A stretch of DNA of 15,011 nucleotides. Source: Marinilabiliales bacterium (lineage in GTDB: Bacteria > Bacteroidota > Bacteroidia > Bacteroidales > UBA12077). The stretch covers positions 1-15,011 of the forward strand of contig PKTC01000449.1 in the NCBI GenBank assembly GCA_002869305.1, in the 5' to 3' direction. Below the pieces are notes generated by a model. It did not search any database and was not told the DNA's origin. It worked only from the letters and a program-made list of their open reading frames with translations. The position numbers were made by a program, and so were the translations under genes. Below are positions 8,436 through 15,011 of this stretch, in pieces (position 1 is the stretch's first letter; each line of letters starts with the position of its first letter).

Positions 8436-10592
8436 TTATTCAACAAAAGTCATTTCATCTACGATTCGCTGAGCTCCTAAAAACTTTTCTAAAAGCCAAA
8501 CAATGTATTTAATATCGGTACAAACTGTTTTTTGCATTTCCTCTTCAAATTCAATATCGCCAGTCATACCTTCCCAATTGCTGTCGAAAGCTAAACCAAT
8601 TAATTCTCCATTACCATTCACCACCGGACTACCTGAATTGCCACCTGTAATATCGTTGTCAGTTATAAAGCACACATGCATTTCGTCATTATAAGCATAT
8701 CTTCCATAGTCTTTAGTTATGTATAGCTGTTTAAGTTTTTCCGGAACAATAAACTCGTAATTGTTAGGGTCTTCCTTTTCCATAACACCTTTCAGTGTTG
8801 TATAATGCTTGTAGTAAACTGCATCTCTCGGACTGTATCCTCCAACTTTGCCATACGTAAGTCGCATGGTAAAATTTGCATCAGGATAGAAATTACCATC
8901 TTTTTCCATTTCCATAACTCCTTTAACAAATAAGCGATGACCTTTTAACAACTGCTCATCATAATTTTTTGATTGAGCATATAAATCATTGTATTTAGCT
9001 TCAACTGACATTGCCAATTGAAAAAGTGCATCCTGGGCTAAAACATCAGCTTTAGGCTTTTTAATAAAGTCATTAAACGCTTCTTCATTAGCGAAAATTG
9101 ATTGATTATAAAGATTATCCACAAATTTCTTTACATTCCCATCATATTCCTTCATTGCCATTATAAAATACTCGGGATAAAACTTTCCGTCCAAATCATC
9201 TTTTAATATTTGAAATAATGCCGTAGCAATCTTTTGATCCGTTTCTTTTAGATAATCTCGATAATATTTCTTTCCATAATTTGCTAGCTCTTCGTTTAAA
9301 GCATTTAATTTTTCTATGTCCTGGCTTTTCTTATTTTTATTTAGCTCATTATATAATTCATTCGCCCTATGCGCAAATCCAATAGTTTCAGGTCCACGTC
9401 GCATGGTTTCGCTAATATACTGGCTTGCATTTTTAAATTCCTTTCTCGACTCATAACCCTCTTTAATTAGCTTTAAGGTTTCCCCATATTTATCTATTCG
9501 GTTCGCATCTTGTGAAACCCATTTAATAAAATCTTTTTCTAACTTTTTGCGTTGTTCCAATACATGGTTGCGTTCAAAACCCGCCATTTGTGCTATTGAA
9601 TATTTCCAATAATTGCTTGCTCCTTTATATTTGGCAGCATACATAATTCTATGTGCTGGACTTTTGGCCATGGTTTCGTTCATAATTTCCAGTTTTGCTC
9701 CTCGGATTTTTATTCTGTTGGGATGATCAAAATCCATTAACTCCTTAATTCCGAATGTAGTCATAAATCGATCTGTAGAACCCGGGTTGCCTAATATCAT
9801 TGCAAAATCGTCAGGTTGTACTCCCTTTAACGAAATCGGCAAATGATGCTTAGGTTTTAATGGTATGTTATCTGGTGAATATTCAGCAGGCTTACCATCA
9901 GGGCCAGTATAAACTCTAAACATGGAAAAATCGGCTTTGTGCCTTGGCCACATCCAATTATCAGTTAAACTGCCAAAATCTCCGATTGACACTGGAGGAT
10001 TAGCAACCAACCGCACATCACTATATGTTTCATAAATTAAAATATAAAACTGATTCCCTCCATAATATGATTTAAACACAGATTGATATTGTGTTCCTTC
10101 AACCATTTTATGAGATAATTCTTCTCCTAAAATTTTGATTTTTTCACTTCTTTCATTTTCACTCATATCATCTGAAAGCTGATTATTTACTTTTTCAGAA
10201 ATATCTTCAACGCGAACAAGAAACTTTACGTTTAAACCTGGATTTGGTAGTTCATCATTCAACTCCTCGGCCCAGAATCCATTTTTAAGATAATCATGTT
10301 CGACCGTAGAATGTGATTGAACCTGACGATATCCACAGTGCATATTGGTCAATAGCAATCCCTGATCTGAAATGATCTCTCCTGTACAACCTCCTCCAAA
10401 GATTACAATTGCATCTTTTAAACTCGATTCATTAATATTATAAATTTCTTTAGCTGAGAGTTGTAAGCCCATTTCCTGCATTTTTTCCATATTTACCTGG
10501 TTAAGCAAAAACGGAAGCCACATTCCTTCGTCTGCTATTGCAAATCGATTAGCAGCCATGCATATCATTATGAACACTAGAAACTTTTTCAT
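8436..10592 (-). CDS. S46 family dipeptidyl peptidase, DPP11-like (Ser at the specificity position)
   Basis: A periplasmic serine exopeptidase that removes dipeptides from peptide N-termini, used by Bacteroidota for peptide nutrition. The 718-aa length is typical of DPP7/DPP11. The signal peptide is residues 1-20, cleaved before DEGMW, the usual mature start. The trypsin-like triad is visible: His85 in LTNMHCGY, Asp221 in PRHKADFSMFR, Ser653 in ITGGNSGSPV. Between them is the large alpha-helical cap (about 270-550). The residue 18 after the catalytic Ser is Ser671 (AFDSNWE). It aligns with position 673 of the Porphyromonas enzymes, where Gly marks DPP7 (hydrophobic P1) and Arg or Ser marks DPP11 (Asp/Glu P1), so I predict acidic P1 preference. 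Usual TNHHC is TNMHC here, and HTGDFS is HKADFS; the catalytic residues themselves are kept. It is a monocistronic unit with a strong terminator behind it and a long AT-rich region ahead. S46 membership is near certain; the DPP11 subtype is inference. Confidence 0.93.
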   Translation of the reverse strand: MKKFLVFIMICMAANRFAIADEGMWLPFLLNQVNMEKMQEMGLQLSAKEIYNINESSLKDAIVIFGGGCTGEIISDQGLLLTNMHCGYRQVQSHSTVEHDYLKNGFWAEELNDELPNPGLNVKFLVRVEDISEKVNNQLSDDMSENERSEKIKILGEELSHKMVEGTQYQSVFKSYYGGNQFYILIYETYSDVRLVANPPVSIGDFGSLTDNWMWPRHKADFSMFRVYTGPDGKPAEYSPDNIPLKPKHHLPISLKGVQPDDFAMILGNPGSTDRFMTTFGIKELMDFDHPNRIKIRGAKLEIMNETMAKSPAHRIMYAAKYKGASNYWKYSIAQMAGFERNHVLEQRKKLEKDFIKWVSQDANRIDKYGETLKLIKEGYESRKEFKNASQYISETMRRGPETIGFAHRANELYNELNKNKKSQDIEKLNALNEELANYGKKYYRDYLKETDQKIATALFQILKDDLDGKFYPEYFIMAMKEYDGNVKKFVDNLYNQSIFANEEAFNDFIKKPKADVLAQDALFQLAMSVEAKYNDLYAQSKNYDEQLLKGHRLFVKGVMEMEKDGNFYPDANFTMRLTYGKVGGYSPRDAVYYKHYTTLKGVMEKEDPNNYEFIVPEKLKQLYITKDYGRYAYNDEMHVCFITDNDITGGNSGSPVVNGNGELIGLAFDSNWEGMTGDIEFEEEMQKTVCTDIKYIVWLLEKFLGAQRIVDEMTFVE

Positions 10593-10899
10593 AGGAATAA
10601 ATTTTTATAATTATTATAGATATTTACTATTAGCTTTACAATATTATCATTTCTTTTTGATTATCTAAAACTGATTTAGTTTAATAAATATCAATTATAA
10701 TTATACAATGATTGTTTATTAACTCCGTAGGTTTATATCTCTAATATTAAAGGTTTTATTGCAAATTTTGATTGTAATTGGCTGCTTTAAGGACTAATAA
10801 TATTTGCCATTTAAGTAGCATTTTTTTATAAAATTGAGTATTTTGCCAAACTATTTATTTGAGTGTTTGTCTTTCACTGAAATGGATTTACGTTATTAG

Positions 10900-10922
10900 G
10901 TATAATTAAATGTATAATTAAA
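10900..10922 (+). repeat. Tandem direct repeat of an 11-bp unit (period 12) in the accD leader
   Basis: GTATAATTAAA occurs at 10900-10910 and again at 10912-10922, one helical turn apart and ending 18 bp before the accD ATG. Each copy contains the palindrome TAATTA. It could be a pair of regulator half-sites, or simple AT-rich slippage. Confidence 0.6.
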
Positions 10923-10925
10923 ATA

Positions 10926-10931
10926 GGGGAG
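10926..10931 (+). promoter_or_regulatory. SD-like GGGGAG before accD
   Basis: This purine-rich GGGGAG lies 9 nt upstream of the accD ATG at 10941. It is notable because the other starts in the window show no Shine-Dalgarno, and it supports 10941 as the true start. Confidence 0.4.
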
Positions 10932-10940
10932 ACCAAAGAG

Positions 10941-11768
10941 ATGGCATGGTTTAGCGAAGCTATAACAGAAAGAAAAAAAACAAAAAAAGATCTTTGGGTA
11001 AAATGCAAAAAATGTGGTTCTCACATTTATGCTGATGAGTGGAAAAAGAATTTAAATGTTTGCCCAAGTTGCAATTATCATGGAGCTATAACTTCATATG
11101 AAAGAATCAATTTACTTTTCGACAAAGGCAGTTTTAAAGAATTATTTGATAATATAAGCCCAAAGGATTCTCTTAACTTTGTAGATTTGAAAGGAAGCTA
11201 CAAGGATAAGTATGAAGCTAATATAAAAAAAACCGGGATATCTGAGTCCGTTGTTACAGGACATGGAAAGATGAACGGAATTCCTGTAGTAATTGCCGTT
11301 ATGGATTTCAGGTTTTTAGGAGGAAGTTTAGGCAGCGGAACAGGAGAGAAAATACTTCAAGCTGCAAACTATGCACACGATCATAATTTGCCGTATATCG
11401 TTTTTTCAGCTTCCGGAGGAGCAAGGATGCAAGAAGGAGCTTTGTCTTTAATGCAAATGGCAAAAACATGTGCCGGCGTGGCTCGTTTAAACCGTAAAAA
11501 TATTCCATACGTATCTGTATTAACCAACCCAACAACGGGAGGTGTTTCTGCTAGTTATGCCATGATGGGCGACATCAATGTCTCAGAACCTGGAGCTCTT
11601 ATTGCTTTTGCAGGACGCCGGGTTATTGAACAAACCATCGGAGAAAATCTACCAGATGATTTTCAAACAGCAGAATATCTTCGCGAACATGGATTTGTAG
11701 ATTCCATTGTAAATAGAAAAGATTTAAAGGATTATTTAACCAATGTTTTAAGCTACTATAACAGATAA
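10941..11768 (+). CDS. accD: Acetyl-CoA carboxylase carboxyltransferase subunit beta
   Basis: The beta half of the acetyl-CoA carboxylase carboxyltransferase, which moves CO2 from carboxybiotin to acetyl-CoA to give malonyl-CoA, the first committed step of fatty-acid synthesis; it acts in the cytoplasm as an alpha2beta2 enzyme with AccA. The N-terminal four-cysteine zinc ribbon is intact (Cys22, Cys25, Cys41, Cys44). Crotonase-type carboxyltransferase motifs follow: MDFRFLGGSLGS (121-132), SASGGARMQEG (156-166), LTNPTTGGVSAS (194-205) and FAGRRVIEQT (223-232). At 275 aa it is normal length. It is the first gene of a plus-strand operon, with accA starting 40 bp after its stop. The start is supported by an SD-like GGGGAG and by the usual MAWF beginning. 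Regulation may involve the tandem repeat in its leader. Confidence 0.97.
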   Translation: MAWFSEAITERKKTKKDLWVKCKKCGSHIYADEWKKNLNVCPSCNYHGAITSYERINLLFDKGSFKELFDNISPKDSLNFVDLKGSYKDKYEANIKKTGISESVVTGHGKMNGIPVVIAVMDFRFLGGSLGSGTGEKILQAANYAHDHNLPYIVFSASGGARMQEGALSLMQMAKTCAGVARLNRKNIPYVSVLTNPTTGGVSASYAMMGDINVSEPGALIAFAGRRVIEQTIGENLPDDFQTAEYLREHGFVDSIVNRKDLKDYLTNVLSYYNR

Positions 11769-11808
11769 TCCAAAAAATCCCTAATTCATATTGTTAAAAT
11801 AAAACGTT

Positions 11809-12684
11809 ATGGGACAAGAAATTGATAATATAGTAATGGATGAACCAAAGGTGGATGAAATGAAGAAAAAAAATAAGAAAGAAAATGCTTCCTGGAATAT
11901 TGTTCAGGTAAGTAGACATCCAAAAAGACCAATTTTACAAGATTATATTTCACATATAGTTGAAAACTTTGTTGAATTGCATGGCGACAGATACTTTTCC
12001 GACGACAAAGCAATGATAGGAGGTTTCGCAGAAATTGGAGGTCAGAAAATAATGCTCATAGGGCATAACAAGGGTAAAAAGACCAATGAAAACATTGAGC
12101 GAAATTTTGGTATGGCCAAGCCAGATGGTTACAGAAAAGCTTTGCGTTTAATGAAATTAGCTCAGCGATTTAATATCCCTGTTGTTACTTTTATTGATAC
12201 TCCTGGAGCGTTCCCCGGACTAGAAGCAGAAGAGCGTGGACAAGCAGAAGCCATTGCCAAAAATCTTACAGAAATGGCTTCTATTGAAGTGCCTATTGTT
12301 TGTGTGGTAATTGGAGAAGGTGGAAGTGGAGGTGCCTTGGGGATTGGTGTTGGTGACAGAATTTTAATGTTGTCAAATGCAATTTATTCTGTAATTTCAC
12401 CCGAAGGTTGTGCTTCGATATTATGGCGCGATGCTGCTTTTGCTCCTGATGCCGCCGAAGCTATGAACATTACAGCAAAGCCACTTTTAAAGCACGGTAT
12501 TATTGACGAAATTATAGAAGAACCGGGTGAAGGAGCACATACTGATGTAAAAACAGTTGCTGAATCAATTAAAACCTCAATTCTTAAAAATATTAAACCC
12601 TTGCAAAAATTATCTATTGATGAATTAATTCAAAGCCGATTTGAAAAATTCTCAGCAATGGGAAAATTCACAGTAAATAAATAA
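11809..12684 (+). CDS. accA: Acetyl-CoA carboxylase carboxyltransferase subunit alpha (short N-terminus)
   Basis: The alpha half of the cytoplasmic acetyl-CoA carboxylase carboxyltransferase and partner of the AccD encoded just upstream. Core motifs are all present: SRHPKRPILQDYI (35-47), HGDRYFSDDKAMIGG (58-72), RNFGMAKPDGYRKALRL (98-114), DTPGAFPG (130-137), the oxyanion-hole glycine loop IGEGGSGGALG (168-178) and SPEGCASILW (197-206). At 291 aa it is shorter than the ~317-320 aa of the E. coli type. The difference lies at the N-terminus: the core tryptophan is residue 29 instead of about 60, and the usual helical leader (LDFE...ELEEKI-like) is replaced by a short acidic/lysine-rich tail. 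No in-frame upstream start that would restore the leader is evident in the 40-bp gap to accD. The next gene begins 12 bp after the stop. Identity is certain; the effect of the short leader is unknown. Confidence 0.96.
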   Translation: MGQEIDNIVMDEPKVDEMKKKNKKENASWNIVQVSRHPKRPILQDYISHIVENFVELHGDRYFSDDKAMIGGFAEIGGQKIMLIGHNKGKKTNENIERNFGMAKPDGYRKALRLMKLAQRFNIPVVTFIDTPGAFPGLEAEERGQAEAIAKNLTEMASIEVPIVCVVIGEGGSGGALGIGVGDRILMLSNAIYSVISPEGCASILWRDAAFAPDAAEAMNITAKPLLKHGIIDEIIEEPGEGAHTDVKTVAESIKTSILKNIKPLQKLSIDELIQSRFEKFSAMGKFTVNK

Positions 12685-12696
12685 TTTGAAAACACC

Positions 12697-14634
12697 ATGA
12701 AAAAAAATACGCTAAGAATAACCGACACTACCTTAAGAGACGGACACCAGTCGCTTTGGGCAACACGAATGCGCACATCAGACATCATTGATATTATTGA
12801 CACCATTGATCAGGTTGGATATTACTCACTTGAAGTATGGGGTGGAGCAACCTTTGATGTATGTTTAAGGTTTTTACGAGAAAATCCCTGGGACCGTTTA
12901 CGTCAAATAAAGGCTAGAGCTAAAAACACACCACTTCAAATGCTGCTCAGAGGTCAGAACATTGTTGGATATAAAAATTACCCCGATGATTTAGTAGATC
13001 GATTTGTTGAAACAGCACATCAAAATGGAGTTGATATCTTTAGAATATTTGATGCTTTAAATGACTCTAGAAATTTAGAAGCTGCTATTAAAGCTGTGAA
13101 AAAACATGGTGCTCATGCTCAAGGTTCTTTATCATATACTATAAGTCCTGTTCATACCATCGAAAAATATGTGAGCGATGCAAAAGAACAGGTTCAAATG
13201 GGAATTGATTCATTGTGTATTAAGGATATGGCCGGATTATTGTCACCAACCATGTCGTATAAACTGGTTTCTGCTTTAAAGAAAGAACTTGATATTCCTA
13301 TTCAGGTTCACTGTCACGCAACAAGCGGAATGGCAGATTCTGCTTACCTCGAGGGAGTAAGAGCGGGTGCAGGAGCCGTTGATTGTGCCATATCATCTAT
13401 GGCTGGATTTTCATCCCAACCTCCTGTAGAAACCATACATGCCATTTTTGATGAAACCGAATTCGATGTTAATTTAGATATTGATGCCCTAAGAAAAGTA
13501 AATAAGTACTTTGCTGACTTAACTCCTAAACGTTCAAAAGGACGTGGTTACGAACCAATTATTGATTCTGAGATTTTAGTACACCAGATTCCTGGCGGAA
13601 TGATCTCCAATTTCCGTTCGCAGTTAGAACAGCAAGGGGCAAGCGAAAAACTAAACGAAGCACTTGAAGAAGTTACAAGAGTAAGGAAAGATTTGGGTTA
13701 CCCACCATTAGTTACACCTACAAGTCAGATAGTAGGAACTCAGGCCGTAATGAACGTATTAACAGGAGAGCGTTATAAGGTAGTTCCTCAAGAGGTAAAG
13801 AATTATGTAAAAGGAATGTATGGTCGCCCACCTGCACCTATCGATCCAAAATTTATTAAACAAATATTAGGTAAAGAAAAGCCAATTGATCACCGTCCTG
13901 CTGATGATTTAAAACCAATTCTTCCAACTGCAACAAAGAATGTTGCAGACCCAAAACTAATTGAAAGTGAAGAAGATATTTTATCGTATTGCCTATTCCC
14001 TGAAGTTTCTATGGAATATTTCAAGTGGAGAGCATTAGCAGACGACAAAAGACCAAAAACTCCAGCTGACATAGAGCTAGAAGCTATTACCCCAAAACCT
14101 GAGGAAGAAAAAGTACAAGTTAAATCCAGTATGTCAGGTAATGCAGATCCTATGCTACATCCTGAAGATTACGACGGAATGAATACCATTCTTGAAAAAG
14201 CAGCTAAGATGCAGTTAAGTGAACTTGTAATCAGAAAAGGAGATTTTAATTTATCTATGCGTTCTGGAAATGGAAGTGCAAAAGGACATGTAATTTCTGA
14301 ACCGATGGTTGAAGCAACTCATCCAGAAATTCATGATGAGGTTAGGGAAAACGAGACAATTGAAAAACCTGTTGAAAATAGTTCTCAAGAATATAAAGAT
14401 ACCATAGATGCTGTAATGGCTGGAACTTTTTATCGATCACCATCAGCAGATAAGCCACCTTTTGTGGAAGAAGGTACCGTTGTGAAGGAAGGCGATCCGA
14501 TATGCATTTTGGAGGCTATGAAACTTTTCAATGAAATTGAAGCTCCATTTAAATGCAAAATTGTTAAAATCCTGGTTGATGATGCTACGATGATAACAAA
14601 AGGTAAACCATTGATGGCGGTAGAAAAATTATAA
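12697..14634 (+). CDS. OadA/PycB-type carboxyltransferase fused to an AccB-like biotin carboxyl carrier domain
   Basis: A 645-aa biotin-dependent carboxyltransferase acting on pyruvate or oxaloacetate. The TIM-barrel carboxyltransferase domain (about 4-270) opens with TDTTLRDGHQS (metal ligand Asp15), has the carbamylatable Lys176 in CIKDMAG and the metal ligands His205 and His207 in HCHATSGM; the PYC/OADA conserved domain follows to about 460. After a Lys/Glu-rich linker, residues 495-522 (GMNTILEKAAKMQLSELVIR) resemble the N-terminal helix-strand leader of AccB. The carrier domain (570-645) has GTFYRSPSADKPPFVEEG, including the thumb insertion characteristic of acetyl-CoA carboxylase BCCP, and the biotin site Lys609 in LEAMKLFNEIEAP. 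It starts 12 bp after accA, and a terminator follows. No membrane OadB/OadG partners and no biotin carboxylase are in view. It could be a pyruvate carboxylase B subunit or an oxaloacetate decarboxylase alpha subunit; the acc context suggests that its carrier may also serve AccA/AccD. That last point is inference. Confidence 0.88.
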   Translation: MKKNTLRITDTTLRDGHQSLWATRMRTSDIIDIIDTIDQVGYYSLEVWGGATFDVCLRFLRENPWDRLRQIKARAKNTPLQMLLRGQNIVGYKNYPDDLVDRFVETAHQNGVDIFRIFDALNDSRNLEAAIKAVKKHGAHAQGSLSYTISPVHTIEKYVSDAKEQVQMGIDSLCIKDMAGLLSPTMSYKLVSALKKELDIPIQVHCHATSGMADSAYLEGVRAGAGAVDCAISSMAGFSSQPPVETIHAIFDETEFDVNLDIDALRKVNKYFADLTPKRSKGRGYEPIIDSEILVHQIPGGMISNFRSQLEQQGASEKLNEALEEVTRVRKDLGYPPLVTPTSQIVGTQAVMNVLTGERYKVVPQEVKNYVKGMYGRPPAPIDPKFIKQILGKEKPIDHRPADDLKPILPTATKNVADPKLIESEEDILSYCLFPEVSMEYFKWRALADDKRPKTPADIELEAITPKPEEEKVQVKSSMSGNADPMLHPEDYDGMNTILEKAAKMQLSELVIRKGDFNLSMRSGNGSAKGHVISEPMVEATHPEIHDEVRENETIEKPVENSSQEYKDTIDAVMAGTFYRSPSADKPPFVEEGTVVKEGDPICILEAMKLFNEIEAPFKCKIVKILVDDATMITKGKPLMAVEKL

Positions 14635-14654
14635 ATTTATAAAAAACATAAGAT

Positions 14655-14687
14655 AGAGGCAGACCATTTTAGGCTGCCTCTTTTTTT
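14655..14687 (+). terminator. Intrinsic terminator of the acc operon
   Basis: AGAGGCAG (14655-14662) pairs perfectly with CTGCCTCT (14674-14681), with two further CC/GG pairs inside past a bulged A. A run of seven T (14681-14687) follows. It lies 20 bp after the stop of the carboxyltransferase gene. Confidence 0.9.
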
Positions 14688-15011
14688 AGCTATTGTTTTT
14701 AATCATTTATAAAGTTGCCATTGAATCGGAGCTTCCATCAGCGTCACCATTTATTTATCTATTAGATAAAGATTTAACTTGGTCATTAGCAAAATGAAAA
14801 CACATATGTGTTGCAGCCAAAGTTTCCATTTATTGTAGGATATCCCTTTTTCTGTTTACAGAAATAGACCTGTGCCCTTACCTAACTGCCCTTTAAGGAA
14901 CATTTTACATGGTATATGAACGCTAAAACATTCTGGTCAAGCAACATTTAATCATCATTTCAAAGGTCTTTTTTTAATCATACCTCCTTTTGCATCTTTT
15001 ATACTATGCAT
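14688..15011. other. Tail region without a recognisable gene
   Basis: No frame on either strand stays open for more than about 40 codons. The longest stretches are a plus-strand run of about 34 codons ending near 14799 and short minus-strand runs interrupted by TAA/TAG/TGA. The minus frame touching the right edge stops at 14955-14957 after 18 codons. I recognise no protein family, RNA gene or insertion-sequence end. It could be plain intergenic DNA or a decayed gene. Confidence 0.5.

Larger units (their letters stand above)
10593..10940. other. Divergent AT-rich intergenic region between the S46 gene and accD
   Basis: These 348 bp hold no credible ORF. They must contain promoters for both the peptidase (minus) and the acc operon (plus). 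On the plus strand, a Bacteroidota-like -33/-7 pair is possible at 10834-10836 (TTG), N17, then 10854-10861 (TTTATTTG, one mismatch to TAnnTTTG). A second candidate is TTG 10778-10780, N18, AATATTTG 10799-10806. Neither is strong enough to call. A tandem 12-bp repeat and an SD-like site sit at the accD end and are listed separately. For the peptidase I found only 7/8 matches to TAnnTTTG without a well-spaced partner. Confidence 0.5.

Noticed and set aside
10593..10940. Palindrome AATTATAATT and similar AT-rich symmetric strings as operators
   Set aside because: Such strings are expected by chance in sequence this AT-rich, and no second copy with useful spacing was found.
11807..12013. Minus-strand open frame opposite accA (68 codons)
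   Set aside because: It is a shadow of the strongly conserved accA coding sequence, with no start signal and no family resemblance. The same applies to minus-strand frames at 827-1033, 11308-11535 and 13890-14072 and plus-strand frames at 6359-6541, 7292-7531, 7604-7810 and 8503-8694.
14955..15011. Minus-strand frame running off the right edge (18 codons, ends KKRPLK)
   Set aside because: Too short to identify, and the ATG near the edge may be chance; not enough for a gene call.

Overview
The window is AT-rich chromosomal DNA from a member of the Bacteroidota. The evidence is the combination of an S46 dipeptidyl peptidase, a three-POTRA TamA followed directly by TamB, a family of single-TM coiled-coil proteins that I associate with this phylum, and starts with little Shine-Dalgarno signal. 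I cannot place the order; Bacteroidales or Marinilabiliales would fit.

Layout: 1-1163 (+) is the C-terminal three quarters or more of a TrkH potassium-transporter membrane subunit, cut by the window edge. Convergent to it, 6885-1246 (-) is a tamA-tamB pair for outer-membrane protein assembly or envelope lipid traffic. Upstream of tamA, and separated from it by a hairpin, is a compact minus-strand pair of envelope genes. The first encodes a small exported protein (8261-7845). The second encodes a TM plus coiled-coil protein (7842-6973) whose reading frame is interrupted by one in-frame TAA. Further upstream, 10592-8436 (-) encodes an exported S46 dipeptidyl peptidase that carries Ser at the specificity position, and it is followed by a strong intrinsic terminator. 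A 348-bp AT-rich divergent region leads into a plus-strand operon: accD (10941), accA (11809), and a 645-aa carboxyltransferase-biotin carrier protein (12697). This operon ends at a clear terminator at 14655-14687. The last ~320 bp show no recognisable gene.

How the genes fit together: the plus-strand operon holds both carboxyltransferase halves of acetyl-CoA carboxylase next to an OadA/PycB-type carboxyltransferase whose C-terminus looks like an AccB-type biotin carrier rather than a typical pyruvate carboxylase carrier. No biotin carboxylase and no separate accB are visible. The arrangement therefore raises the possibility that one biotin carrier serves two carboxyltransferases. The minus-strand genes are all envelope or exported functions: OMP assembly, two small envelope proteins of unknown role, and periplasmic peptide breakdown.

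Most of the window is ordinary core genome. The items most worth a second look are the CT/AccB-like fusion in the acc operon, the in-frame stop in the coiled-coil gene, and the S46 specificity residue.
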